A stretch of 64,000 nt of DNA. It comes from Ferruginibacter yonginensis (GTDB lineage Bacteria > Bacteroidota > Bacteroidia > Chitinophagales > Chitinophagaceae). The notes below the pieces were generated by a model that ran no database searches, had not been told where the DNA came from, and saw only the letters and a program-made list of their open reading frames with translations. Positions 50,753 to 59,111 of this stretch are shown here, piece by piece. The stretch's first letter is position 1. Each line of letters starts with the position of its first letter. The position numbers and the translations under genes were made by a program. The stretch covers positions 124,001 through 188,000 of the forward strand of contig NZ_JBHSCZ010000002.1 in assembly GCF_042651465.1 (NCBI RefSeq), given 5' to 3'.

Positions 50753-51271
50753 ATGCTTTCTAATAAAACTTATATAATCTCTTTACTTGCAATGGCAAGT
50801 GTACATTTTTCAAAAGCACAAACCTTTGAGCTAGAAGAAAAAAAGGCTGTGCAACAAAATGGCTTTGAATATGGATATTATATTACAAACGAACAAAATA
50901 AGGTTGTGAAGGGTGATGATTATACCCGGTATGAAGTAACCATTTACATTACCAATCATACAGGCTGTACAAAATTGTATCGTAATAATTTTAAAACAAT
51001 GATTACTGATAATGTTGGAAACAAGTTAGCCTTATTTAATTGTACAAATGCCACTGGTAAGCGTTTAACTGTAAAAAATGCCAATATTGAAGCCAGAGAA
51101 TTTATTGTGGCAACAAAAGTTACAATCAACAATAAAGAAGAAACTAAAAATGCCAAAGTCGGTTACATTTTTAGAAACGGCGAAACTTTACAACGTAATA
51201 TCATCTTTATTGTTCCAAAAAACGAAACGCCTAAAATTATATGTAGCATCAATACTCCTGAAGAAATGTAA
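50753..51271 (+). CDS. Secreted protein of unknown function, last gene of plus-strand cluster
   Basis: The 172-residue protein has a signal peptide (about 1-21, ending SKAQ) and an immunoglobulin-like beta-rich mature part: YTRYEVTIYITNHTGCTKLYRN, NKLALFNCTNATGKRLTV and a C-terminal KIICSINTPEEM. Three Cys are present. No family is recognised. The ATG at 50753 is chosen over a GTG at 50726, because it gives a normal signal peptide. A strong terminator follows, which ends the plus-strand operon. Confidence 0.72.
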   Translation: MLSNKTYIISLLAMASVHFSKAQTFELEEKKAVQQNGFEYGYYITNEQNKVVKGDDYTRYEVTIYITNHTGCTKLYRNNFKTMITDNVGNKLALFNCTNATGKRLTVKNANIEAREFIVATKVTINNKEETKNAKVGYIFRNGETLQRNIIFIVPKNETPKIICSINTPEEM

Positions 51272-51285
51272 ATTTCAATTATAAA

Positions 51286-51320
51286 GAAAGCCCGATACAT
51301 TTATTTTGTATCGGGCTTTT
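51286..51320. terminator. Bidirectional intrinsic terminator at the end of the cluster operon
   Basis: Stem AAAGCCCGATACA / TGTATCGGGCTTT (13 bp) with an A/T loop, T-rich on both strands, lies between the convergent genes ending at 51271 and 51337. Confidence 0.92.
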
Positions 51321-51336
51321 AAATAGAAGTTCATTA

Positions 51337-51795
51337 TTATTGTTTGGTAAGTAACATTCCAAATTTTGATTTTTCAGTAATCATTATAGCTACCACCATT
51401 GTTCCATCAACTTTCATTTTCATTAAACAGTGGAGTGTATTGCCACTCATATACAAGGTGAGCTTGTTGGCAACAATAGTGAATGTTCCCTTATCGGTTG
51501 ATGATTTACCATCAATATTATTGGTAATGGTAAAGCTACCATCAGTTTTAAATTCCCATGCAGCATTGTCAAATATATTTTTATACAATTGTTCAACTTC
51601 TTGCTTTTTGGGTTTTAGTTGATCTTCAACAATTTCTGTTTCAGTACCATTGGTTTTCCATTTACCCATAATACCTTTAACATTTTGAGCATGGGCCGCC
51701 TTTTCTTCTGGCGTACCTTCTCTAGCATCTTGTGCAAATACATTTGAATTTTGTAAAAAACTAATAACAAGTATTAATATAAAATAACGTAACAT
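51337..51795 (-). CDS. Secreted lipocalin-like protein
   Basis: A signal peptide (about 1-21, ending VFAQ) is followed by a helical linker (EGTPEEKAAHAQNVKGI) and a lipocalin-like domain starting GKWKTNGTETEIV with the G-x-W hallmark, then AAWEFKTDGSFTITNN, GTFTIVANKLTLYMS and KMKVDGTMVVAIMI. Such domains bind small hydrophobic ligands or act structurally; the ligand is unknown. It is transcribed toward the plus-strand cluster and separated from the upstream minus-strand genes by a terminator, so it is probably its own unit. Confidence 0.72.
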   Translation of the reverse strand: MLRYFILILVISFLQNSNVFAQDAREGTPEEKAAHAQNVKGIMGKWKTNGTETEIVEDQLKPKKQEVEQLYKNIFDNAAWEFKTDGSFTITNNIDGKSSTDKGTFTIVANKLTLYMSGNTLHCLMKMKVDGTMVVAIMITEKSKFGMLLTKQ

Positions 51796-51814
51796 AAAAT
51801 ATAGTTTTGGTTAT

Positions 51815-51841
51815 TATAAAAGCCCGCTAATAGGGCTCTTA
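51815..51841 (-). terminator. Intrinsic terminator of the three-gene minus-strand operon
   Basis: On the minus strand AAGAGCCC and GGGCTTTT form a short stem around a 7-base loop, followed by T/A-rich sequence, 20 bases past the stop at 51862. Confidence 0.65.
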
Positions 51842-51861
51842 TCAATTGTTAATGTGTTTAA

Positions 51862-52203
51862 TTATTGTTTAATGATTTGTGTAGTGCCTTCCATTTCAGC
51901 AGTAACGGTTAAAATTAAATCGCCTTTACTGCCTTTCACTTTATAGTATACTTGAGCGCCAGGTTCTACATTAATAGTAATTGTTTGATTTTGGTTGATG
52001 GTAGCACCTGATAAATTTCTTGAGCCAGCAGTTTCTTGATAAAAAATTTCAATTTTATCTTTCCCTTTGTTCTGTAACTTAACTTTTACTTTACTACCTA
52101 ATTTATGAGTAATACTTACGGAAGATGAAAAGGGGAAACTACTAGCTATTGCTGAAGTTAAAGTTAGCATTACTGCACAAGTAGCAATGAATAGCATTTT
52201 CAT
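51862..52203 (-). CDS. Small secreted protein, paralogue of the gene at 42192
   Basis: The 113-residue protein has a signal peptide (about 1-20) and a mature domain KVKVKLQNKGKDKIEIFYQ ... QTITINVEPGAQVYYK ... KGDLILTVTAEMEGTTQI. It matches in order and spacing the mature part of the 107-residue protein at 42192, from which it is separated by the whole plus-strand cluster. The fold is likely a small beta-sandwich. No known family is recognised. It is the third gene of a minus-strand operon, 25 bases after the preceding gene. Confidence 0.75.
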   Translation of the reverse strand: MKMLFIATCAVMLTLTSAIASSFPFSSSVSITHKLGSKVKVKLQNKGKDKIEIFYQETAGSRNLSGATINQNQTITINVEPGAQVYYKVKGSKGDLILTVTAEMEGTTQIIKQ

Positions 52204-52228
52204 ATTAATTTATTTAAGCGATTAAAAT

Positions 52229-52759
52229 TTAATGGTTGTTCTTAATTTGTTGTATCAATTTTTCTAAAGCTGGCATTTCCGCTACACTTGCTTCAATGGT
52301 AAACTCATCGGTTTTTGATTCATTACCGAAATCGTCATAATGGCTTCCTTTTTCATAAAATGTAAAACACTCAACATCATCTTTACATTTAAGAGAAACA
52401 TAAGCATAAAAGCCACCTTCAACCGCAATATTGTCAACCTTTTCAACTTTTAAATTACTGGTATTAACAGCCGTTGCTGGCACTAGGTATTTGTAAATTA
52501 AATAGTACTTCATGTCTGGAGTAGATATGTCTGTTTTCACTAAATGAAACACATGCATTTTAGCAGCCTTATCAAAACCATAATAAAAGGTTGATTGTAA
52601 AGCAGGCTTATTATTTTTACCCAAAACAACTGTTGCGCCAATTTTTGAACCTAAAAAGGTAACAGTGCTATCATTCCATTTTAAAGAAGTAGTTTGTGCT
52701 ACAACAGCATTTACAACCAATGCAAACAATAATGTTGCAAGAAATTTAATTTTATTCAT
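52229..52759 (-). CDS. Secreted protein of unknown function
   Basis: This 176-residue protein has a signal peptide (about 1-21, ending VVAQ) and a beta-rich mature part: LKWNDSTVTFLGSKIGATVVLG, QSTFYYGFDKAAKMHVFHLV, YAYVSLKCKDDVECFTFYEKG and a final MPALEKLIQQIKNNH helix. The last helix is like those ending the proteins at 47667 and 52761, so these three may share a fold. One base separates it from the upstream gene, so they are co-translated. Function unknown. Confidence 0.7.
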   Translation of the reverse strand: MNKIKFLATLLFALVVNAVVAQTTSLKWNDSTVTFLGSKIGATVVLGKNNKPALQSTFYYGFDKAAKMHVFHLVKTDISTPDMKYYLIYKYLVPATAVNTSNLKVEKVDNIAVEGGFYAYVSLKCKDDVECFTFYEKGSHYDDFGNESKTDEFTIEASVAEMPALEKLIQQIKNNH

Positions 52760-52760
52760 A

Positions 52761-53243
52761 TTATTTTTTTATAGATTTTAATAAAGAGTTGGCTGCAGTT
52801 TCATCATTAAAAGAAAGACTCGTTATATAAGATGAACTAGTTGAAGGCGTTATTTTTCCATCACTGTCAATAAAATCATACGAGAAAGTTGTTTTGTTTT
52901 TACCAGTAATATTTATTTGATAAACATCGGTAGCGCCATACCATTTTTTAACTTCACTAAAAACTAAATCAGGGTGTTTAAAAGGCAGCCTATAGTTATA
53001 AACGTAACTTAGTTGACCCGTTTTTTCTTTAAAATGCTCTATGGTGATGTACAGTGTATCGCCATCAACCTTTGCATAAAATTTTTCAAATTCATCGCCC
53101 TCTTTTCCGTAAGGATAAAAAAACTTTTTACCTATTTCTTTACCATATACCTTATATGGTTTGCTAACAACTTTATTTACCTTTTGAGCAATTGCTCCCA
53201 AAGCAAATATGAGCATGGCCGAGGCTAAAATCAGTGATTTCAT
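52761..53243 (-). CDS. Secreted protein of unknown function, first gene of minus-strand operon
   Basis: The 160-residue protein has a signal peptide (1-19, ending AIAQ) and a mature part with EFEKFYAKVDGDTLYITIEHFKE, YVYNYRLPFKHPDLV and a C-terminal SYITSLSFNDETAANSLLKSIKK. The ending resembles that of the protein at 47667 on the opposite strand. No family is recognised. A 22-bp perfect palindrome lies 10 bases upstream of the start codon and may be its operator. Confidence 0.7.
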   Translation of the reverse strand: MKSLILASAMLIFALGAIAQKVNKVVSKPYKVYGKEIGKKFFYPYGKEGDEFEKFYAKVDGDTLYITIEHFKEKTGQLSYVYNYRLPFKHPDLVFSEVKKWYGATDVYQINITGKNKTTFSYDFIDSDGKITPSTSSSYITSLSFNDETAANSLLKSIKK

Positions 53244-53252
53244 AAATAATAC

Positions 53253-53274
53253 TTTTATTGTTTAAACAATAAAA
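53253..53274. promoter_or_regulatory. 22-bp perfect palindrome upstream of minus-strand secreted operon
   Basis: The half-site TTTTATTGTTT meets its exact reverse complement with no spacer at 53253-53274, 9 bases before the ATG at 53243 and 243 bases before the response-regulator gene at 53518. Its position suits an operator or an RNA hairpin in the leader. It is A/T-rich, so chance is not excluded. I see no other clear signal in the rest of this 274-base gap. Confidence 0.5.
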
Positions 53275-53517
53275 TTATTACGGCTAAAAAAGTATTGAAA
53301 TCGATATTTATAAAAGCATAAATTGAATTTGCAAAAATTAGATACTAGTTTTTTACCTTTTCAAAAAATTAAAACCAACGTAAAAAACAGCCTATATATA
53401 ATTTGGTAAACTGAACTTGCACTTTTATAAAGCCAAATCATAAATACATGCACAATAAAGTATTTTGCAGTAATTATATTGAACTATTTAACGCAACCAA
53501 CTACTTAAACTATATAC

Positions 53518-54270
53518 ATGAAAACATGCATTATTATTGATGATGAAAATAAAGCAAGACTTTTATTACGAAATATGTTGCATGAAGTAGCCCCAGATAT
53601 CAGCATTTTAGCTGATTGCGACGATTTGCCAAGCGGTATAAAAGCCATAAAAAAATTAAGGCCAGATATTGTTTTTTTAGATATTGAAATGCCAGGCCAC
53701 AGCGGCTTAAGTATTCTTGATTTTTTTGAGCCAGATGAAGTACATTTTGATATTGTATTCACTACAGGCTATAGCGAATATGCTATTCAAGCTTTTAAAC
53801 TATCGGCTATTGATTATTTGTTAAAACCCATCAACCCAGAAATGTTGCAACAAACCATGCAACGCATTGCTAAAAATGATGAAAAAAATAAACTGCATCA
53901 GTACAAAGCACTACAAAATAATTTTAATAATGATAATAACGATAAATGTATTGTTGTAAACCTAACAGGCTCCACAAGGTTTATAAAAATAAAAGATATT
54001 ATTATGTTTGAGGCGGAAGGTTCTTACTGTAAAATATTTATGAAGGGCAATGAAAAACTAACTGTAAGTAAAAATTTAAAATATTTTGAAGAAGCACTTA
54101 TGGGTATCACTCATTTTTTCAGATGCCATAAATCATACCTAATAAACCTCAAATATGTATTAGAATTTAACCGCAGTGAAGGGGATATTTTTTTAGAAGA
54201 AAAATTAACCGCAGTTTTAAGTGCAGATAAAACCGATGTACTTATCGATAAAATGAAACAATTGGCTTAA
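53518..54270 (+). CDS. LytTR-family response regulator
   Basis: An N-terminal receiver domain (1 to about 120) carries IIDDENKARLL (acidic pocket), DIVFLDIEMPGHSG (phospho-acceptor Asp), FTTGY and YLLKPINPE (Lys). The C-terminal LytTR DNA-binding domain (about 145-248) has FIKIKDIIMFEAEGSYCKIFM, and FFRCHKSYLINLKYV. LytTR regulators bind direct repeats in promoters, often of surface or secreted-protein genes. The partner sensor kinase starts 20 bases downstream. The adjacent secreted-protein cluster is the obvious candidate target, but no binding site has been identified. Confidence 0.93.
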   Translation: MKTCIIIDDENKARLLLRNMLHEVAPDISILADCDDLPSGIKAIKKLRPDIVFLDIEMPGHSGLSILDFFEPDEVHFDIVFTTGYSEYAIQAFKLSAIDYLLKPINPEMLQQTMQRIAKNDEKNKLHQYKALQNNFNNDNNDKCIVVNLTGSTRFIKIKDIIMFEAEGSYCKIFMKGNEKLTVSKNLKYFEEALMGITHFFRCHKSYLINLKYVLEFNRSEGDIFLEEKLTAVLSADKTDVLIDKMKQLA

Positions 54271-54290
54271 TTTACTAAGTTGTAATTACA

Positions 54291-57164
54291 ATGTCCATCA
54301 AATTAAATAAAGCCAAATCAACATTACTTTTAATTATACCGCTTTTTATAGCTTCAATAAGTAGTGCTCAATTACAACCAAGTTTTATTCAGTTTTTAAC
54401 CGATAAAGGTTTACAATCAAACACCATTTACAACCTACATGTGGCTAAAAATGGTTTGCTTTATATTGCTCACTCAAAAGGGCTTAGTAGTTTTGATGGT
54501 AACCATTTTACAAACTACTACAACAAAGAACATCCTTTTACAGAGCTCACCAATATTATGGAGACAGATGATGGCTCCATTTTTTGCAAAGCTTTTAACA
54601 ATGTACTTTTTAAAAAACAAGGCGACTCAACCCGTTGGTACGCCAATACCATACCCTACAGCTGGGGCTTTAGTATTAGTACCACCTATAAAAATAATTT
54701 GTTTGCTATTACCAATGACAGTATTATTGAAATAGATGTTACAACGAATAAACGAAAAAGCATTTGTTTAAAAAATGCTGAACTGTTAAATAAAAATATA
54801 GCTATTAGTTTTATTGGCTATAGTACAAATTTTAATTTTTACATTCTTTCCTCAGAAAAAAAATTATACTTATTACCACGAGTGCTCAAAGGTGGTTTTC
54901 ATTATTCTAATAAAGATTTATTTATTGTAAAAAATAAACAGTTAGATGCTATTTATTATTACAATAACAGCGAATACATACAAATTAAAAATGCACCCGA
55001 ACCAATTACGGTGAATTATATTTCAACAACCGATAGCACCATTTGGATATGTACCAGCAACGGTATTTATTATCGTAAAAAAAATAATAAAGGAGGCAAC
55101 TTCACTTACATATTTAGTGGTTATGATGTTACTGATGTTAAACAAACAAAAGAGGGTAGCTATTTTATAAGCACTTTAGGGCAGGGCTTGTTATTTGTTC
55201 CCAATTTAAAAGCCAATAGTATTATCAATATTCCCCACAACATCACCGCCATGAGTGGTAATGAAACTGAGTTATTACTAGGCACAAAAGATGGCAGCAT
55301 TTTGCACTACAACACTTTAACCAATAATATCAATGCGGTTGAAACTTATAAAAGTAAATTTCCAATCAATTTTATTGGTATCAACCAGTATAATCAAAGT
55401 CCGTTTTTTTCAAACATTACATCAATCATCAATAAAACAAATCAGCCTTTTATTATTAAAGATTATTGCTATGTTGATAGTAATATTTTATTTGCTACCT
55501 CACAAGGTGTTTTTTTATACCAAAGTAAAATTGATGAAAACCATTGGCTCAATAAATATGTTATCACCTATCAACTCAACAATAGCAATATTAAAAAACT
55601 ATCTTTTTCTAATGAACATACATCAAGCATAAAATACAATCCATTCAACAAAACAATTTATATCAGTAACTACACCGGTATTTTAGAAATGAAAAATGGT
55701 TATACCCAAGCCATTAAATTACCTGAACCTGCCTGTGTTTTAAAAGATATTATTGTATGGAATGATGCACTTTTATTAGCAACTAAAGATAAAGGCATAC
55801 TACAATGGACTGGCCAAAGCTACATACCAGCCTTTACCAATAAACCTACTACGGGTATTTTATATAAATTTTTTAATTATAAAAATGAATTGTGGGTTTT
55901 AGGGGAAGATGCAATTTTTTGTTACAACAACAACCAGCTTTATAAGTATGATAAGCAAATGGGTATTAATACTGATAATACACAAAACTTTTTTGTTACT
56001 GAAAATAAAGTATACCTCAACAATGGCAATAACATCATTGCATTTTCAAAAAATTTACTAAACACAACCAATGTTGTACCTACTTTTATTTTAAATAAAG
56101 TAACTTATGGTAATAACAAAAATTCACTACCCAATAATAGCACTATAGGTTTTGAAAACAACAGCATCAATTTCCAATTTTCATTAATTGCTTATGCCAA
56201 TGCTACAAATACACATGTTGCATATAGCATAAACGGTAAGGAGTTGGTGCATTTACCAAGCGATAGAAGGGAAATTAATTTAGCTTTTTTAAAAGCTGAT
56301 AATTACAAAATAGATTTTTTTATAGTAACCAACGGTATTGTTAGTAATACCGTTTCACAAAGTTTTACCTTTAAAATAAATGCGCCTTTTTATAATACAT
56401 GGTGGTTTATCAGCATCATTAGTTGTATAATAATGGGTATTGTTTATGCCTTGGTAAAACTAAAAATCAAAAAAGAACGATCACAATTGGCTTTAAAAGA
56501 ATCAAAAATTTTACTTGAAAAAGAGCTTGATAAAACAACACTTTCTGGCATCAAAGCACAAATGAACCCTCATTTTATTTTTAATGCACTCAATACTATA
56601 CAGAGCTATGTGTACATGAATGACAAAAAAAATGCAGGTATATACATCAGTAAATTCAGCGACCTTACCCGTAGCATTTTAGATATGAGCAATAAAGATG
56701 CTATTACCATAAGTGAAGAAATAAATGCCCTCTCACTATACTTATCGCTTGAAAAAATGCGATTTGAAGATTCGTTTGAATATGAAATATTGGTAGATGA
56801 TACGTTAGAGGTTGATAAAATTACGATACCTGCTATGCTAATTCAACCTTATGTTGAAAACGCCGTTAAACATGGGTTATTACACCGCAAAACCAATAGG
56901 CAATTACAAATACGTTTTCAATTAGAAGGTGAACAGGTAAAAATTTTGGTTGATGATAATGGTATCGGCCGCAAGCGTAGCGCCGAATTGAAAGAGCTCA
57001 ATAAAAAGTTACACCAATCATTTTCAATGAACGCCAACAAAAAAAGGCTTGATATTTTACAACAACACTTTAAAGAAGTAAACTTACAAATCGTTGATAA
57101 ATATGATAACGATGGGCAAGCTACTGGCACATTGGTGATCATTAAACTGCCTATCAACACATAA
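54291..57164 (+). CDS. LytS-type sensor histidine kinase with propeller sensor domain
   Basis: The 957-residue protein has a signal peptide (about 1-26), a long periplasmic beta-propeller region with two-component-regulator-propeller repeats (GLQSNTIYNLHVAKNGLLYIAHSKGLSSFDG; DSTIWICTSNGIYY; GLLFVP), a Y_Y_Y-like immunoglobulin domain near 600-690, one membrane helix (about 700-722, TWWFISIISCIIMGIVYALV), a short coiled coil, and a His_kinase domain with the phospho-His in QMNPHFIFNALNTIQSYV and an ATPase domain (PYVENAVKHGLLH, DDNGIGR). Such kinases sense an extracellular ligand, often a glycan. It pairs with the preceding LytTR regulator. A terminator follows. Confidence 0.92.
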   Translation: MSIKLNKAKSTLLLIIPLFIASISSAQLQPSFIQFLTDKGLQSNTIYNLHVAKNGLLYIAHSKGLSSFDGNHFTNYYNKEHPFTELTNIMETDDGSIFCKAFNNVLFKKQGDSTRWYANTIPYSWGFSISTTYKNNLFAITNDSIIEIDVTTNKRKSICLKNAELLNKNIAISFIGYSTNFNFYILSSEKKLYLLPRVLKGGFHYSNKDLFIVKNKQLDAIYYYNNSEYIQIKNAPEPITVNYISTTDSTIWICTSNGIYYRKKNNKGGNFTYIFSGYDVTDVKQTKEGSYFISTLGQGLLFVPNLKANSIINIPHNITAMSGNETELLLGTKDGSILHYNTLTNNINAVETYKSKFPINFIGINQYNQSPFFSNITSIINKTNQPFIIKDYCYVDSNILFATSQGVFLYQSKIDENHWLNKYVITYQLNNSNIKKLSFSNEHTSSIKYNPFNKTIYISNYTGILEMKNGYTQAIKLPEPACVLKDIIVWNDALLLATKDKGILQWTGQSYIPAFTNKPTTGILYKFFNYKNELWVLGEDAIFCYNNNQLYKYDKQMGINTDNTQNFFVTENKVYLNNGNNIIAFSKNLLNTTNVVPTFILNKVTYGNNKNSLPNNSTIGFENNSINFQFSLIAYANATNTHVAYSINGKELVHLPSDRREINLAFLKADNYKIDFFIVTNGIVSNTVSQSFTFKINAPFYNTWWFISIISCIIMGIVYALVKLKIKKERSQLALKESKILLEKELDKTTLSGIKAQMNPHFIFNALNTIQSYVYMNDKKNAGIYISKFSDLTRSILDMSNKDAITISEEINALSLYLSLEKMRFEDSFEYEILVDDTLEVDKITIPAMLIQPYVENAVKHGLLHRKTNRQLQIRFQLEGEQVKILVDDNGIGRKRSAELKELNKKLHQSFSMNANKKRLDILQQHFKEVNLQIVDKYDNDGQATGTLVIIKLPINT

Positions 57165-57165
57165 A

Positions 57166-57200
57166 AAAGCCATCAAACAATTTAATGTTTTGATGGCTTA
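57166..57200. terminator. Bidirectional intrinsic terminator
   Basis: Stem AAGCCATCAAA / TTTTGATGGCTT with a short A/T loop lies between the convergent sensor kinase and kbl genes. Confidence 0.88.
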
Positions 57201-57218
57201 CAAAATATATCTCCAATC

Positions 57219-58409
57219 TTAATTTTTCAATACACCTAAATTTTTGCCCACTTTTATAAAAGCGGCAATGGCTTTATCTAAATGATGTTGCTCATGCGCT
57301 GCACTTAATTGTACCCTAATTCTTGCTTGCCCTTTTGCCACCACTGGGTAAAAGAAGCCAATTACATAAATACCTTCTTGCAACAGAGCAGCAGCAAAGT
57401 TTTGAGCCACCACTGCATCGTACAACATAATAGGTACAATAGGGTGTTCGCCTGGTTTAATATCAAAACCAGCAGCAGTCATTTGCTCTCTAAAATATTG
57501 CGTATTAAAGGCTAATTTATCTCTTAACGCAGTAGTTTCAGTAAGCATATCTAACACTGCAATAGAAGCCCCCACAATACTTGGTGCTAATGTATTACTA
57601 AACAAATACGGACGTGAGCGTTGGCGAAGCATTTCAATAATTTCTTTTTTGCCACTTGTAAAACCACCACTTGCACCACCTAATGCTTTACCTAATGTAC
57701 CTGTAATAATATCTACCCTACCCATTACATTGCAATGTTCGTGTGTTCCCCTACCTGTTTTACCTAAAAAGCCCGATGAGTGGCATTCATCTATCATTAC
57801 AATAGCATCGTATTGATCAGCCAAATCGCAAATTTTATCAAGCTGTGCAATAGTACCATCCATACTAAATGAGCCATCTGTAACAATTATCCTGCTGCGT
57901 AAATGTGCACTCTCTTTTAACTTGGCTTCTAAATCAGCCATATTATTATGTTCGTAACGGTAACGTTGTGCTTTACATAAACGAACCCCATCAATAATAC
58001 TAGCATGGTTCAACGCATCACTAATAATGGCATCTTCTTCATTAAACAAAGGTTCAAATACACCACCATTGGCATCAAATGCTGCGGCATATAAAATAGT
58101 ATCTTCAGTACCTAAAAAGCTGGCTAACTTTTGTTCAAGCTCCTTATGTATATCTTGCGTACCACAAATAAAACGTACACTACTCATACCAAAACCACGG
58201 TAATCAATATATTTTTTAGCTGCTTCTAACACTTTGGGGTGAGCCGATAAACCTAAATAGTTATTAGCACAAAAGTTTAAAACAGTTGCGCCATTTACGG
58301 TAATTTCGGCACCTTGTTCACTCGTAATAACACGTTCGCTTTTAAACAATCCGGCAGTTTGTATTTCAGCCAGTTCAGCGCCAATGCGGTTGGCAAATGC
58401 TTGGTTCAT
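57219..58409 (-). CDS. kbl: Glycine C-acetyltransferase (2-amino-3-ketobutyrate CoA ligase)
   Basis: The 396 residues match the PLP-dependent alpha-oxoamine synthase family and best fit Kbl: NFCANNYLGLSAHPKV, FGMSSVRFICGTQDIHKELE, DALNHASIIDGVRLCKA, MIDECHSSGFLGKTGRGTHE, and the PLP Lys in GTLGKALGGASGG. The enzyme converts 2-amino-3-ketobutyrate and CoA to glycine and acetyl-CoA, the second step of threonine breakdown. The usual partner threonine dehydrogenase is not in the window. It is a single gene with a promoter-like TATTTTTG about 25 bases upstream. Confidence 0.95.
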   Translation of the reverse strand: MNQAFANRIGAELAEIQTAGLFKSERVITSEQGAEITVNGATVLNFCANNYLGLSAHPKVLEAAKKYIDYRGFGMSSVRFICGTQDIHKELEQKLASFLGTEDTILYAAAFDANGGVFEPLFNEEDAIISDALNHASIIDGVRLCKAQRYRYEHNNMADLEAKLKESAHLRSRIIVTDGSFSMDGTIAQLDKICDLADQYDAIVMIDECHSSGFLGKTGRGTHEHCNVMGRVDIITGTLGKALGGASGGFTSGKKEIIEMLRQRSRPYLFSNTLAPSIVGASIAVLDMLTETTALRDKLAFNTQYFREQMTAAGFDIKPGEHPIVPIMLYDAVVAQNFAAALLQEGIYVIGFFYPVVAKGQARIRVQLSAAHEQHHLDKAIAAFIKVGKNLGVLKN

Positions 58410-58431
58410 AATTGCGGTTTTTATTGCCTTG

Positions 58432-58458
58432 CAAAAATACTACTAATGCCCCCACAAA
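58432..58458 (-). promoter_or_regulatory. Possible promoter of kbl
   Basis: On the minus strand TTTG (58458-58455) is followed after 15 bases by TATTTTTG (58439-58432), matching TAnnTTTG. The spacing is 3 bases shorter than at 10153 and 26693, so the -33 part is uncertain. Confidence 0.4.
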
Positions 58459-58615
58459 GGCACTCCTACACACAGATATTTCTGCTTTTAATAAGGACTT
58501 AAAAAAATATTTAAAAAAAATTGCACCAATTGTAACTTTTTAAAATCAACCTGCGTTATACTTTCAAACAGGGCACATTTGAACTAACTTTACAACGCTT
58601 ATCTTTTAACACTGC

Positions 58616-59101
58616 ATGACAGAACATCAATATAACGATTGTGTAAAACTATACGCTGACAACGTATATCGTTTTATCCTAAAAAATCTTCGTAATGAAG
58701 ATGATGCTAGGGATGTAGTGCAAAATGCGTTTGAAAAAATGTGGATCAATAGAGCTCAAGTAGAAAATGATAAATGCAAAAGTTTTTTATTTACCGTGGC
58801 TTACAATAGTATGATTGACCATATCAGAAAAAACAAACGCATTCAATTAAAAGATGATTTTAGTGAAACAGCCCTTGGTAACAGCCACATGCAACAAAAT
58901 ACCAAACGTATTTTAAATGAGGCATTAAACCAGCTTACTGAGTTACAGCGTAGTTTGGTAATGTTGAAAGATTATGAAGGTTATAACTATGCTGAAATTG
59001 GTGAAATAACCAATTTAAACGAAAGCCAAGTAAAAGTGTATTTGCACAGAGCTAGGTTACAGTTACGCAACTATATTGTAAAACCAGAAAACGTATTATA
59101 A
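58616..59101 (+). CDS. ECF-type sigma-70 family RNA polymerase sigma factor
   Basis: The 161-residue protein has sigma region 2 (LYADNVYRFILKNLRNEDDARDVVQNAFEKMW and SFLFTVAYNSMIDHIRKNKR) and region 4 (LTELQRSLVMLKDYEGYNYAEIGEITNLNESQVKVYLHRARLQLR) with nothing between them, the ECF layout. ECF sigmas respond to envelope signals and are held by a cognate anti-sigma factor. The next gene, 10 bases downstream, encodes a single-span membrane protein that fits this role. The operon also includes an outer-membrane barrel protein. Confidence 0.93.
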   Translation: MTEHQYNDCVKLYADNVYRFILKNLRNEDDARDVVQNAFEKMWINRAQVENDKCKSFLFTVAYNSMIDHIRKNKRIQLKDDFSETALGNSHMQQNTKRILNEALNQLTELQRSLVMLKDYEGYNYAEIGEITNLNESQVKVYLHRARLQLRNYIVKPENVL

Positions 59102-59111
59102 AATAAACGCC

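Noticed and set aside
42192..53243. The secreted block as a toxin-immunity, phage-defence or type VI effector cluster
   Set aside because: There is no toxin domain, nuclease, restriction, VgrG/Hcp or Rhs-type sequence; almost all products have plain Sec signal peptides.
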